From Magnetococcales bacterium (GTDB lineage: Bacteria; Pseudomonadota; Magnetococcia; Magnetococcales; JADFYX01), in contig JADFZU010000002.1 in the NCBI GenBank assembly GCA_015232365.1, positions 49,870 through 113,869 on the forward strand: a DNA stretch of 64,000 nt, written 5' to 3'. Below are positions 21,350-33,543 of the stretch, in pieces. How positions within the stretch are numbered: position 1 is the stretch's first letter; every line of letters begins with the position of its first letter. The notes under the pieces are model-generated. The model saw only the letters and a program-made list of their open reading frames with translations, ran no database searches and was not told the DNA's origin. A program made the position numbers and the translations under genes.

Positions 21350-21422
21350 GAATGTCTCTTTCGCCTCTGGAATCAAATTAAAGATATGGTATCATGATAA
21401 CCTAAAAAGTGAGGTTTCGGCT

Positions 21423-22175
21423 ATGAATTTTGAACAATCATCCAGCTCTGACGTGCTGAGATTGACCCTTTATTTAACTCCCGCCCACTCCTGTGGATAT
21501 TTTGCGGGCCGGCTTGCTGCGACCCTATATGTAGATCCCGGCTATGCTATGAGTGCCGACACCTATCAGTTTTTGTTGAATCAGGGGTTTCGCCGCAGTG
21601 GGAATCAGGTCTACCGGCCCTACTGTGGTGGCTGTAGTGAGTGCATTCCGGTACGCCTGCCGGTATGGAAGTTTAAGCCAGGGCGGAATTTTCGCCGGGT
21701 TTTAAATAAAAACCAGGAGTTGGTTGTTACCACCTCTCCAGCAGCTTTTAACCAAGAGCGGTTTGAGCTCTACCAGCTATATATAAAAGATCGCCATGGT
21801 GACGGACCAATGGCCAACCCTGGCCCAGATGATTTTATAAGTTTTTTGGAGTGCTCCTGGGGAGAGTCCAAGTTTGTTGAGTTTCGACTTGACGGAAGGC
21901 TGGTTATGGTGGCAGTCATGGATGAGCAGGAGAACAGCTTCTCTGCGGTTTACACCTATTTTGATCCAACTGAGTCTGCACGCAGCCTGGGAACCTTCGC
22001 TATTCTTTGGCAGATAGAGGAGGTTAAACGACTTGGTAAAGAGTGGCTCTATTTGGGTTATTGGGTTGAGGCATGTAAAAAAATGCGTTACAAGTCCCGG
22101 TTTAAACCTATGGAAATTTTCCAAGATAGAAAGTGGATAGAGCTTGACGTAAATTCCAACATTCGCCCTCGATAA
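21423..22175 (+). CDS. bpt: Bacterial aspartate/glutamate leucyltransferase (Bpt)
   Basis: About 250 aa. It transfers leucine from Leu-tRNA to proteins with N-terminal Asp or Glu, creating N-degrons for ClpS/ClpAP. The conserved N terminus HSCGYFAGRLAATLYVDP, the cysteine cluster YCGGCSECIPVRLPV and the acyltransferase C-terminal domain with GTFAILWQIEE and YLGYWVEACKKMRYKSRF mark the family. The open frame extends 90 nt upstream, overlapping hslV; the ATG at 21423 is chosen to fit the family start. It lies immediately upstream of aat. Confidence 0.94.
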   Translation: MNFEQSSSSDVLRLTLYLTPAHSCGYFAGRLAATLYVDPGYAMSADTYQFLLNQGFRRSGNQVYRPYCGGCSECIPVRLPVWKFKPGRNFRRVLNKNQELVVTTSPAAFNQERFELYQLYIKDRHGDGPMANPGPDDFISFLECSWGESKFVEFRLDGRLVMVAVMDEQENSFSAVYTYFDPTESARSLGTFAILWQIEEVKRLGKEWLYLGYWVEACKKMRYKSRFKPMEIFQDRKWIELDVNSNIRPR

Positions 22176-22196
22176 TAGAAGCAATACTGATTTATA

Positions 22197-24916
<2,720 letters not shown>

Positions 24917-24925
24917 AAAAAGTAA

Positions 24926-24981
24926 TGGGATGGGTTTGGGAAGGGTGCATGCCCCTTCCCAATGGGGTTTGGGGCAACGCC
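24926..24981 (+). repeat. GC-rich hairpin repeat, copy 2
   Basis: It begins TGGGATGGGTTTGGGAAGGG, 10 bp after the ligA stop, then ends CCCTTCCCAATGGGG and GGGGCAACGCC. The stem GGGAAGGG/CCCTTCCC closes on a short loop. A degenerate piece resembling another family member lies at 25018-25067, before the pyrF stop. Confidence 0.65.
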
Positions 24982-25067
24982 CTAATTGTAAGTATAAAAA
25001 TATTAAAAGCAAAACCTTGGGCTTTACCCAAACCCACCAGGAAGATAACCCCCATGGACCCCTATGG

Positions 25068-25994
25068 CTAATTCAGCTTTTTCTGAATCGCCTCTCGCAA
25101 CTCTTCTGCTGCTTCTCCTATCTGTTCTTTAGCTAAAACATACCAGTCAGATCCTACCAGCTCATCAGCTTTAAATGGATACATCACCCCCCGTGATGAA
25201 GAGGCATAAGCCCCAAGACCATCTTTTCCAGCGGCAGCAGCAATAGCATCAAGAGAGCCGCCCTGAGCACCAATGCCCGGCATAAGAAACGGTGCATTAG
25301 GGGCAATATTCCTAAGTTTAGTCGAAAATTCAGGATAGGTAGCCCCAACCACTATGCCAATAGTGGAAAAACCATGCTTGCCAATAGATGCCTCTCCCCA
25401 CTGTTGTGCCAAAGCAGCCATTTTTTCCGCAACTGTCTCTCCAGTAGCCAATGCTAGATCCTGCAACTCCCCCGATGAAGGGTTGGAGGTTTTAGCCAGA
25501 ACAAAAAGACCGGCATTCGGGTTGGTAGCCAAAAATGGATCGATACCGTCCCGGCCCAGATAACCGTTGATGGTAATGGCATCCGATTGCCACAGGTTTG
25601 GGGTATTAAATATCGGATGGCTAGCACCAATCCAGGCTTTAGCATAAGCACCGGCTGTATGGGCGATATCGTTACGTTTAGCATCAATAATGGTTAAAAG
25701 CCCCTTTACCCGCATAAAGGTTATTGTTCGCTGTAGAGCCTTGATACCAGCCAAACCATACTGCTCATAAAATGCCGCTTGGGGTTTATAGGCTACTGCT
25801 ATTTTCTCTGTCGCCTCAATAACCGCTCTATTAAACTCAAATAGCAGATCCTCAAGTTTTTCGTCAGTAGGTTCTTTTTTAAGTTGTGCCTTAAGATAGG
25901 CAGGAAACCGCTCAATTGTAGGATCAAGGCCAACAATAACCCGTGAGTTGTTAGTCAAAGCTTTATCTATCAAGCGATCCGAAAAAACAGCCAT
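25068..25994 (-). CDS. pyrF: Orotidine 5'-phosphate decarboxylase, type 2
   Basis: 308 aa, the longer subfamily 2 form. It decarboxylates OMP to UMP, the last step of de novo pyrimidine synthesis. The catalytic DAKRNDI motif is in LLTIIDAKRNDIAHTAG; SRVIVGLDPTIERFPAYL at the N terminus and FLMPGIGAQGGSLDA toward the C terminus are subfamily 2 features. It is convergent with ligA and downstream of sbcC on the same strand with a 67-bp gap. Confidence 0.95.
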   Translation of the reverse strand: MAVFSDRLIDKALTNNSRVIVGLDPTIERFPAYLKAQLKKEPTDEKLEDLLFEFNRAVIEATEKIAVAYKPQAAFYEQYGLAGIKALQRTITFMRVKGLLTIIDAKRNDIAHTAGAYAKAWIGASHPIFNTPNLWQSDAITINGYLGRDGIDPFLATNPNAGLFVLAKTSNPSSGELQDLALATGETVAEKMAALAQQWGEASIGKHGFSTIGIVVGATYPEFSTKLRNIAPNAPFLMPGIGAQGGSLDAIAAAAGKDGLGAYASSSRGVMYPFKADELVGSDWYVLAKEQIGEAAEELREAIQKKLN

Positions 25995-26061
25995 TTAATT
26001 CTATCCTTTTTTAAATTTATAAATCAGCGTATAGAGATAGCAGAAGTTGCATGGATTGTCA

Positions 26062-29000
26062 TTAAACAACAGCCAGTTCAATGCGGCTTCTCCCTCCGCC
26101 TTGGTTCTGGATCTGGATCTGGACTCCGATTCGCTCAGTTAGAGCCTGGATGTGGGAGATTATTCCTATCACCCTTCCAGTTGCTTGCAGGGCTTCCAAG
26201 GCAGAGATCGCCATGTTGAGGCTGGTTTCGTCCAAGGCTCCAAAACCCTCGTCAATAAAGAGGCTCTCTACCTGAATGCCTCTGTTGCTGCTCATACCTG
26301 CCAGACCAAGAGCCATGGCCAGGGAGGTTAAAAAACGTTCGCCGCCGGAGAGGTTGGCAATACCCCTTACCTCGCTGCCCATCTCCAGATCAACAACCTC
26401 TAGGGAGAGATCGCCCTGAGCAGCCCGCTGTAGACGATAACGTGGGGTTAGCTCGGTTAGGTGGAAGTTGGCCTGCTCAATTAGACGGTCCAGGGTGATG
26501 CTCTGGGCAAATTTTCTAAACTTATCACCATTACTAGAACCGATAAGATAGTTCATTTTATCCCAAAGGCTACTCTGTTCCTGCTGTTTTTCCAGACTGG
26601 TTAGCAGGGTTGTCGCCCGTTGTCTAATCTGGTTATCGTGATGAATAATGCCTTGGGCCTTGGCTAGCTCTACCTCCTCTTGATCTAGTAGGCTCTGTTG
26701 CTGTTGGGAACATTTTTTTAGCTGTTCCAACTCTAAAGACGGACGGTTCTGCCTGTTTAGATCACTCAAGGCTTTTTGCTGGTATTCAAGGTACTGCTTT
26801 TTAAGGGTTACAGCCTCCCTGATCTGGTCAAGTTTTTTTGCTTCAGCCTCTATCTGTTCTTCGCTCCAGTTTAGCCCCTGCACTAGCTCATCCATGGAGA
26901 TCTGCCGTTTTTTGCATTTTTCATCCAGTTTTTTCTGGTTTGACCGCACATCTCTTTCTGCCTGCTCAAGCTGCTGTTTAATTGCCTCTTCGCCACCTTT
27001 TAAACGGTCTATATCGGCCTGATTCTGGTTTTTAACCTTTAAAATCTCCTGCTGCTGGTTTTCAGCCCTGCTTATCGCTCCATCCAATCTACTCTGTACG
27101 TCCTGGCACTTCTCGCCGTTTAATAGCTTGAGTCGCTCTTTTTTCATAGTGTTTAGCTGCTTCTGGGCTTCAATCTGCCGGGTTTTGCACTCTTGTAGCG
27201 CTGACCGTTCTACTAGCAGGTTCTCTTTTATGGTTTGAAGGGCTTTTATGTTTATTTCCAGAGAGTCAGCGGCGGCTCTGGTTGTGGCTTTGGTCGCAAG
27301 CCATAGGATCTTTTTCTGCTTACAGCCATCAATAACCGCAGCCGGATCTGTGCTTATAAGCTGTTGCCAGTTGGGGACAAGAATATTGTAGTTATCTAAT
27401 CTCTGTTTTAGATTCTGCAAATGTTCTTGATGAATTTTTTTGGCATCGGCTGCGGTAGCTATCCTCTGTTCTACGCTTGCAATCTGGGCCTGATGGCTGA
27501 TGATTTTTTTCTCAATTTGACTGTTTAACTCACGGTTTTTATTAATGGCTTGCTCTAGGCGTTGGCTCTTTTCTCTGTCGGCATAAACAGCTTTTAACCG
27601 GGCTGAACTGCTCTGCATCTGGTTTTGGGCTAGAGCCAAGGCGTTTTTAATTGTCTCTTGTTGCTGCGGCTGCTTGCCAAGTCTTAGCTTTTTAAACAGG
27701 CCGTTGCTATCTGCCAGCTCAAGAGCCAGCCACTGCTGGGATAGATTATTCTGCTCTTTTGACAAAGTTTTTATAGATTGCTCATGGTGCTGTTGCTCAG
27801 ATTGGTTTTTTTGCAGATCTTTAATGAGCTGCTCTTGCTGCCGGCGAAGTTGCCTCTCCTGCTCAACCAGCATATCCACCCGCTCTTTCTGGGCTTTTGC
27901 CAAGATGGTGAATTGATCATCTTGGCCCTTTAATGGGTGCTCAAAAGCTCCGCAGACCGGGCATGGTGAGTCATCTGTTAATAGGGTTCTTAGATGCAGG
28001 GCCGCATCGCTTGCCGTGGCCTGGGCCAGTTGGTAGCCCTGTCTTGCCTCTTCTAGCTGAATAGCTGTTTTGCCTAGCTGTTTTTCGGTCTCAATTTTAG
28101 AGCTGTTAAGCTGTTCTATCTCTTGGCTATTAATCTCTGCCGATTTTTCAGCCCTGGTAATTTTCTCAGAGTTATTGATAAAAAGCTCAGCAGTTGCTAA
28201 AAGCTGGCTTAGTTCATGGCTCTGGCTGCTGCTGTTTTGCTGCTGCTCTTGCAGGGTTAACAGGTTGGGGGCGGCAGCGATTTGTTTTTGCAGAGTTGCC
28301 TGCTGCTCGCTATCTTGGTGGATAGCTGCGAGCACGATTTTTTTATCTGAGTTCAGTTGAATAATTTTTTCATCTAGCAGTTTCAACTCACTCTCTGACC
28401 CTGGGGTTTCCTTGTCAATATCGCAAATTTTACTGTTTATACTGGTAAATAAAAGAATATCCTGCTCAATCTCATCCGAGCGGTCTTCAAGAATTTGCAG
28501 GTGTTGATTCTCTAGCAGCCACAGCTCTTTCTCTCTGTTTCTCTCTTTGATTATGTTCTGTTCTTCCAGGAGCTTTTTCTCTCCCTCTGCAACCGTTAGT
28601 AACCGCTCTTGGGTGGATGAAACTGTTGCAGAAACCTGCTCTAAAGATCTGGCTGAATCAGAAAGCTGGGTATCAAGTGCCGTGGCTTTTTTAAGCTCTT
28701 CCCGGTTATTGGCGAGATCTTTCTTGCTATTTTGCAGGTGAAGTACCGCTTGCTCTAGAGCGGTTTGGTTTCTCAGCCCCTCTTTGGCGGCTCTTCCAAG
28801 CTCCTCTTGGAGCTTTTTCAGATCTATCTTTAGTTGGGCCTGTTTTTTCAAGCCTTGGACAACGGCCTGATGGTCGGGACGCAGGGTTTGGGCTTTTATT
28901 ACCAGCTCCAGGTTCTCTTTTTGTGGCTGGCTCTGTTCCTGCTCTTTTTTTGCGGTATCAAGCTCGGTTTTGGCAGTTTCTATCTTATCTTGAAGCAGGC

Positions 29001-29805
29001 TTTGTTGTTGATACCACTCTTGCTCTCTTAGCAGGCGGGCCAAGGTTTTTTTAATTTCTGCTACCCGGTTTTTCAGCAACCTTTCACTAGCCTCGGCCTC
29101 TTTGCGCTCCTCTAAAGTCAGGGGGCGGTTCTCGCCAAGTTGAATTTTAATCTCTGTAAGAGCGTTGTTCTCCTCCCTGGCTCTGCGGTTTACCTCCCTG
29201 GAAATTCGGGAGTAGATTGAGGTTCCGGTCAACGCCTCCAGCAGCAGGCTGCGTTCACTCTCCCTGGCTTTTAAAAAAGCATCAAACTCGCCTTGGGAGA
29301 GGATAACCGTCCGGCTGAACTGCTCAAAATCCAGACCAATACTCTTTTTAATCTCTTCTAGTGTTTCAGTTCTTTTTCCGCCAATCTGTTTGCCGCTGGC
29401 TAGATCTTGCAAGGACATTTCAACTTCTTGCAGATTGCCGCTGGCTTTTTTCCTGGCACGGCGTACCTGCCATTTTGCCCGGTACTGTTTTTTTTCCAAG
29501 CCGATAAAATCCACCTCGGCAAAACCATCACCAGCTCCACTGCGTAGGATGGTTCGCACATCATGGGCAGGCGGCAGAGAGCTTCCGGCAGCGGCATTGT
29601 GGCTGACCTTCTCCAGTTTATTGGTTCGGGCTATTTTGTTGTATAGAGCCAGGGAGATGGCATCGAGGAGGGTGCTTTTGCCAGAGCCAGTCCGGCCGGT
29701 AATGGCAAAAATACCGCTATCAGCCAAGGGTTGCTTGGTAAAATCAATCTCAAACTCTCCGGCCAGGCTGGCAAGGTTGGCTCCCCGAACCGCCAAAATT
29801 TTCAT
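26062..29805 (-). CDS. sbcC: Exonuclease SbcC subunit (Rad50-like ATPase)
   Basis: 1247 aa, large SMC-like protein. The N terminus has RGANLASLAGEFEIDF and Walker A in ITGRTGSGKSTLLDAISL; long coiled coils rich in Gln, Glu and Lys flank a zinc hook, SPCPVCGAFEHPLKG (near the middle). The C-terminal lobe has the ABC signature ANLSGGERFLTSLAMALGLA and Walker B VESLFIDEGFGALDETSL. With SbcD it cleaves hairpins and protein-blocked DNA ends. It overlaps sbcD by 4 bp. Confidence 0.96.
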   Translation of the reverse strand: MKILAVRGANLASLAGEFEIDFTKQPLADSGIFAITGRTGSGKSTLLDAISLALYNKIARTNKLEKVSHNAAAGSSLPPAHDVRTILRSGAGDGFAEVDFIGLEKKQYRAKWQVRRARKKASGNLQEVEMSLQDLASGKQIGGKRTETLEEIKKSIGLDFEQFSRTVILSQGEFDAFLKARESERSLLLEALTGTSIYSRISREVNRRAREENNALTEIKIQLGENRPLTLEERKEAEASERLLKNRVAEIKKTLARLLREQEWYQQQSLLQDKIETAKTELDTAKKEQEQSQPQKENLELVIKAQTLRPDHQAVVQGLKKQAQLKIDLKKLQEELGRAAKEGLRNQTALEQAVLHLQNSKKDLANNREELKKATALDTQLSDSARSLEQVSATVSSTQERLLTVAEGEKKLLEEQNIIKERNREKELWLLENQHLQILEDRSDEIEQDILLFTSINSKICDIDKETPGSESELKLLDEKIIQLNSDKKIVLAAIHQDSEQQATLQKQIAAAPNLLTLQEQQQNSSSQSHELSQLLATAELFINNSEKITRAEKSAEINSQEIEQLNSSKIETEKQLGKTAIQLEEARQGYQLAQATASDAALHLRTLLTDDSPCPVCGAFEHPLKGQDDQFTILAKAQKERVDMLVEQERQLRRQQEQLIKDLQKNQSEQQHHEQSIKTLSKEQNNLSQQWLALELADSNGLFKKLRLGKQPQQQETIKNALALAQNQMQSSSARLKAVYADREKSQRLEQAINKNRELNSQIEKKIISHQAQIASVEQRIATAADAKKIHQEHLQNLKQRLDNYNILVPNWQQLISTDPAAVIDGCKQKKILWLATKATTRAAADSLEINIKALQTIKENLLVERSALQECKTRQIEAQKQLNTMKKERLKLLNGEKCQDVQSRLDGAISRAENQQQEILKVKNQNQADIDRLKGGEEAIKQQLEQAERDVRSNQKKLDEKCKKRQISMDELVQGLNWSEEQIEAEAKKLDQIREAVTLKKQYLEYQQKALSDLNRQNRPSLELEQLKKCSQQQQSLLDQEEVELAKAQGIIHHDNQIRQRATTLLTSLEKQQEQSSLWDKMNYLIGSSNGDKFRKFAQSITLDRLIEQANFHLTELTPRYRLQRAAQGDLSLEVVDLEMGSEVRGIANLSGGERFLTSLAMALGLAGMSSNRGIQVESLFIDEGFGALDETSLNMAISALEALQATGRVIGIISHIQALTERIGVQIQIQNQGGGRSRIELAVV

Positions 29806-31049
29806 GATTCTTCCCCCAAGCCATCCCTTATTTCAGCAAAGGCTTTTATCAACTCCAGCTCTGGCTCTTTTTGATATTTTTGGATATGTAGCTGACTAAA
29901 AACCTCTTCTGGGTTGATCTCTTCTAAAGAGTGGGCAGTCGTGGTGTCGGCTAGTGAGTTTTCTGCCCCTGTGGTTAGAGCCTGAATACCGGCAAGCCGG
30001 ACCGCTTTTCCCTCCAGGGCTTGGTTTATCTTGCTGCCTAGTCCCGGCTCTGGCCCGGTTAGCTCTACCACTACCTCTAAAAACGGCCTTAGATCCAGGC
30101 CGGGATCTTGGGGGGCCAACGGTAGTTTTTCCAAAGCTGCTACTGCATCTTTTAAACTTAAACTACCCCGGTTGGGAACCCGAAGATACTCAACAACCCT
30201 TGGTACTTTTATGGATTCTTGTCTTGCGACACTGCCTTTGTCATCAAGCTCTATAACCCGGATGGCGTGGTGGTAATCCCGCTCGGTCACCGAGAGGGGT
30301 AGAGGGGAGCCAGAGTAGCGAACCTCATCTCGTTCTCCAACTTTCTGTGCTTTATGGAGATGGCCCAGAGCCACATAGTCAACAGCTTGTGGAAAAAGAT
30401 CAACGGGCAGGGCGTGCTCTCCACCGCCGAGAATACGCAGTTCGCTAAACTGGGAGATATCTCCGCCCTGCATATAACAGTGTCCGGTTAAAATAAGTCC
30501 ACAATCAGAGTTTAACTGTTTTTTTGCCTCTTCAATAATCTGTGCATAGACCCAGCTAACCCCAGCAACAAGGGGATCGCCGTCAAATTTAGATGGTGGT
30601 GGAAGGTCACTCTGCCGTAGATAGGGGACCGCAGCTAGAAGAGCTTTTGTTTGACCATTTCTATTCAACAGCGGTATTAAAATCTTCTCAAAATCCAAGC
30701 TATCGTCATCTTTTTTCGGCAGACGGCCAATAGAGCTAACCCCAAATTGTTGAAAAAGTGGGGTCGGAGCCTCCATACGGCTTGGTGAGTCGTGGTTGCC
30801 ACCGATAAGAATGGTCTGAAGGTTTGGAATCTTCTGCCGGTTTTGCTGAATAAACTGGTAGAGCTGTTTATATGCTGAAGCTGGAGGGTTGACGGTATTA
30901 AATAGATCTCCAGCAACAATAAGCACATCAGCCTCCTGCTCAACCATGGTGGCAGAGAGCCACTGCAGAAAGGCATCTTGCTCTGCCCGGCGGTTAAAGC
31001 CGTGAAGTTCGTGACCTAGGTGCCAGTCGGCAGTGTGGATGATTTTCAC
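29802..31049 (-). CDS. sbcD: Exonuclease SbcD subunit (Mre11-like nuclease)
   Basis: 415 aa. A calcineurin-like metallophosphoesterase: MKIIHTADWHLGHELHGFNR (metal Asp/His), VLIVAGDLFNTVNPP, LIGGNHDSPSR, and YVALGHLHKAQKV are the phosphoesterase motifs I-V. The C-terminal capping part is typical of SbcD. The stop overlaps the sbcC start by 4 bp; its start is 1 bp after the stop of the GAF/P-loop gene, so the three genes are probably co-transcribed. Confidence 0.96.
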   Translation of the reverse strand: MKIIHTADWHLGHELHGFNRRAEQDAFLQWLSATMVEQEADVLIVAGDLFNTVNPPASAYKQLYQFIQQNRQKIPNLQTILIGGNHDSPSRMEAPTPLFQQFGVSSIGRLPKKDDDSLDFEKILIPLLNRNGQTKALLAAVPYLRQSDLPPPSKFDGDPLVAGVSWVYAQIIEEAKKQLNSDCGLILTGHCYMQGGDISQFSELRILGGGEHALPVDLFPQAVDYVALGHLHKAQKVGERDEVRYSGSPLPLSVTERDYHHAIRVIELDDKGSVARQESIKVPRVVEYLRVPNRGSLSLKDAVAALEKLPLAPQDPGLDLRPFLEVVVELTGPEPGLGSKINQALEGKAVRLAGIQALTTGAENSLADTTTAHSLEEINPEEVFSQLHIQKYQKEPELELIKAFAEIRDGLGEES

Positions 31050-31050
31050 G

Positions 31051-32376
31051 TTATGGCAGGATACTCAGAAGCTCCATAAATGGTGGAGCCAGCAGATAGT
31101 AGTTGACCCCAAGTGAGGCGATAAGAGCAACTGAAAGGAGGGCCATGATAATTTTGAATATTGTTGTTGTCTGACCCGCCTCGGTGGACAAGATCTCAGA
31201 AAAATCCATCATCTCCCGTCTAAGGTAGACGTTCTCAATTGCCAGTTCAAGATGTTGGGCAACCTTCTCCAACATCATGCGGTCTTCCTCGACAAAATGT
31301 TTGCGATTTTTTTTGTTTATGAGCTGAATAGCTCCGGTATTGCCATTACCCATGACGCTTTTTATGGGAACAAGCAGTGAGTTACGCAGGACCAATGTTG
31401 GGTTGTTAACCCCAGGGGTTTTAAAATCCTTATCTTTTTCCATGTTTTCGTGGACCATATACTCACCACTGGATATAACCTGGTTGACCTGGTCCCACAT
31501 TCGGCACTCTTTAATTTTTTGGCTATCTAAATTGGTGCCGGACATAAGCCAGGCCTCTTCACTACCTGGGGTGCCAAGAAAAATATTACACCGCTCCGCA
31601 TCCAGAGCGTCTGGTAGCAGGCTGGCAAAAAGATCTATCAACTCCCGGTTGCCCCGGGCACTCCAGGAGCGGTTCATAATCCGCTGTTTTAGCCTGAGTT
31701 GGTCATGGATATGGTAGATATCCTGTTTTGGAAGGTTCTTTTTACGGGCAATTTCAAATGGATCGTCCTGCTTTGATTCATCCTTAATCCGCATTGGCGG
31801 ACCACCAAGTTTATTGCGAACATAGACGTTCATTCCACTTTGGTGGAAGTAGAGAGCCAGTGCACTATAAAAATCCGACTCTTCGACCACTTTTTGCAAC
31901 GTTAGATCGGCATCAACATGGTGCGTGCCTTTTTCAGCCCGTTTTTTTCTGAGTTTATAGAGCTGTTTTGCTGGTAGTAGAATAAACTCTACAACAATAT
32001 TCTTGCGAAAATTCCCCGATAGAAGAGACCCCTTTGGCGGTGGCAGGCGGACCCGCAAAAAATCGATCTCCAGATAGCTGGAGTCATCCAGGGAGTCAAC
32101 ATCATAGACCGGCACTGCTTTATCATAACCAAGAAACGGAACACCAAAATGCAGCTCTCGTGGTCTGTTGGCCAGAGCTGGTGACCGCCACCAGTCACTC
32201 ATGGAGATATCAACGTAGCCCTCTTCCGGCCAGCCATTTATAGCGTTGAGAATAGTGGTTTTCCCAGAGCCTGGCGGTCCGGTAATAATCAGTTGTTGAG
32301 GTGAAAGGTTTCTTGGAAACGGTATCCCACCTTCAATTTTCTGCTCTTTAATCTCTTCCAAAAACAGTTTCTTCAT
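31051..32376 (-). CDS. P-loop NTPase with GAF domain and C-terminal membrane helix, upstream of sbcDC
   Basis: About 441 aa from MKKLFLEEIKEQ, an ATG preceded by GGGAGGAGAG 10-12 nt upstream; a longer frame opens at 32448. Walker A is ITGPPGSGKTTILNAINGW (residues 31-49). A GAF-like sensory domain spans about residues 240-400, with FLGTPGSEEAWLMSGTNL, LRNSLLVPIKSVMGNGNTGA and HFVEEDRMMLEKVAQHLELA. A hydrophobic segment near the C terminus (IIMALLSVALIASLGVNYYLL) anchors it to the membrane. The NTPase lobe is zeta-toxin or kinase-like in feel but not assignable. No named family is recognised; a link to sbcDC is by gene order only. Confidence 0.75.
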   Translation of the reverse strand: MKKLFLEEIKEQKIEGGIPFPRNLSPQQLIITGPPGSGKTTILNAINGWPEEGYVDISMSDWWRSPALANRPRELHFGVPFLGYDKAVPVYDVDSLDDSSYLEIDFLRVRLPPPKGSLLSGNFRKNIVVEFILLPAKQLYKLRKKRAEKGTHHVDADLTLQKVVEESDFYSALALYFHQSGMNVYVRNKLGGPPMRIKDESKQDDPFEIARKKNLPKQDIYHIHDQLRLKQRIMNRSWSARGNRELIDLFASLLPDALDAERCNIFLGTPGSEEAWLMSGTNLDSQKIKECRMWDQVNQVISSGEYMVHENMEKDKDFKTPGVNNPTLVLRNSLLVPIKSVMGNGNTGAIQLINKKNRKHFVEEDRMMLEKVAQHLELAIENVYLRREMMDFSEILSTEAGQTTTIFKIIMALLSVALIASLGVNYYLLAPPFMELLSILP

Positions 32377-32548
32377 TTGGGACTGTCTCTCCTCCCATTT
32401 ATTGATACATACAGATTTTAAGCTATAAACCCATATATTTTTATGCATTATATGGGTTAGACTAATAATATTACATTATATAAATATCCCCAGTTTACAC
32501 TGATTTAACGGAATCATCCATTATAACACACACAATGAGGGTGGTATA

Positions 32549-33310
32549 ATGTCTATATCATTAGAAGTATTAGATAAATATTTGAATGCTGAGTTGGGTG
32601 TTGCAAAGATTGCCGACTATTGTCCAAACGGCATTCAGCTCTCTGGGCGAAAAACTGTTAAACGGGTAATGAGCGGGGTTTCAGCCAGCCAAGCTTTGAT
32701 CAAAGCGGCTATTACCTGGAAGGCGGACCTGCTTTTGGTCCATCACGGGATTCTTTGGGATAGAGATTCTCGAGTGGTGACCGGGAGTTATAAAAAGCGT
32801 TTACAACTGCTGCTTGAAGATGATCTTACATTAATGGCTTTTCACCTTCCCTTGGATGCCCACCCGGTTTTTGGGAACAATGCCCAGATTATCAACAGGT
32901 TGGATTTAGTTCAGGGAGAGCCTTTTGGTCGTTATAAAGGGGGATCTATCTCTTTTTGCGGCATGCCTAAAGAGGCAATCTCTATGGTTGATTTTGCCAA
33001 GAGGGTAAAAAAATGTTTTGGTGGGTCACCGTTAATTCTCGATTTTGGCCCTAAAAAAATCAAGAAGGTAGCGATCTGTAGTGGTGGTGCACCGGAGATG
33101 ATTCGTGAGGCCAAGGAGTGTGGGGCGGATCTGTTTATTACTGGAGAGGCTTCTGAGTTTGTCTATCACTATGCCAGGGAGGAGGGGATAAACTTCATCG
33201 CTGCCGGTCATCACCGTACAGAGATGTTTGGGGTTCAGGCGTTAGGTGAGCATATCAGTGAAAAATTTACCATTACCCATAAATTTCACAATATTCCAAA
33301 TCCGATTTGA
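32549..33310 (+). CDS. Nif3-like dinuclear metal-centre protein (YbgI type)
   Basis: 253 aa, the short bacterial form. Metal-binding motifs are visible: DLLLVHHGILWDRD with paired histidines, AFHLPLDAHP, and the C-terminal AAGHHRTEMFGVQAL with His and Glu ligands. The family is described as a GTP cyclohydrolase I type 2/Nif3 fold forming hexameric toroids; its cellular role is not settled. It stands alone, divergent from the GAF/P-loop gene, with about 170 bp of AT-rich DNA between them that should hold both promoters. Confidence 0.92.
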   Translation: MSISLEVLDKYLNAELGVAKIADYCPNGIQLSGRKTVKRVMSGVSASQALIKAAITWKADLLLVHHGILWDRDSRVVTGSYKKRLQLLLEDDLTLMAFHLPLDAHPVFGNNAQIINRLDLVQGEPFGRYKGGSISFCGMPKEAISMVDFAKRVKKCFGGSPLILDFGPKKIKKVAICSGGAPEMIREAKECGADLFITGEASEFVYHYAREEGINFIAAGHHRTEMFGVQALGEHISEKFTITHKFHNIPNPI

Positions 33311-33363
33311 GTTAGCTTCATTTAAAATTACGGGGGCTCTAACCTGTACAATTATTGAACGAT

Positions 33364-33526
33364 CCTAGAAATAGTGGTTGGAGGTTGCTACACTGTTTAA
33401 CTTATTGATTTACCACATATAGTTTGAGAAATTACCACCACCTTATTGGTTACAAGGTTTTTTATAGTAATACCAGGTGAATCAATAGATTGCACTGGAT
33501 ACATGCTTCTAAAGGCCGTTGCTAGG
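33364..33526. mobile_element. MITE-like 163-bp repeat, copy 3
   Basis: It begins CCTAGAAATAG and ends GTTGCTAGG, an imperfect terminal inverted repeat. The interior aligns in the same orientation with the copy at 60308-60472: ATTGATTTAcCA near the left and ACCAGGTGAATCA near the right are shared, and the total length is nearly the same. It sits 17 bp before the TPR/SPINDLY start at 33544, so it probably supplies or separates that gene's 5' region. No transposase is encoded. Confidence 0.65.
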
Positions 33527-33543
33527 GATATAGTGAGAAGATA

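Noticed and set aside
33364..33526. CRISPR or tandem array, suspected from recurring GGTGAATCA motifs
   Set aside because: The motifs belong to dispersed MITE-like copies, not to regularly spaced repeats; no array or cas genes are present.
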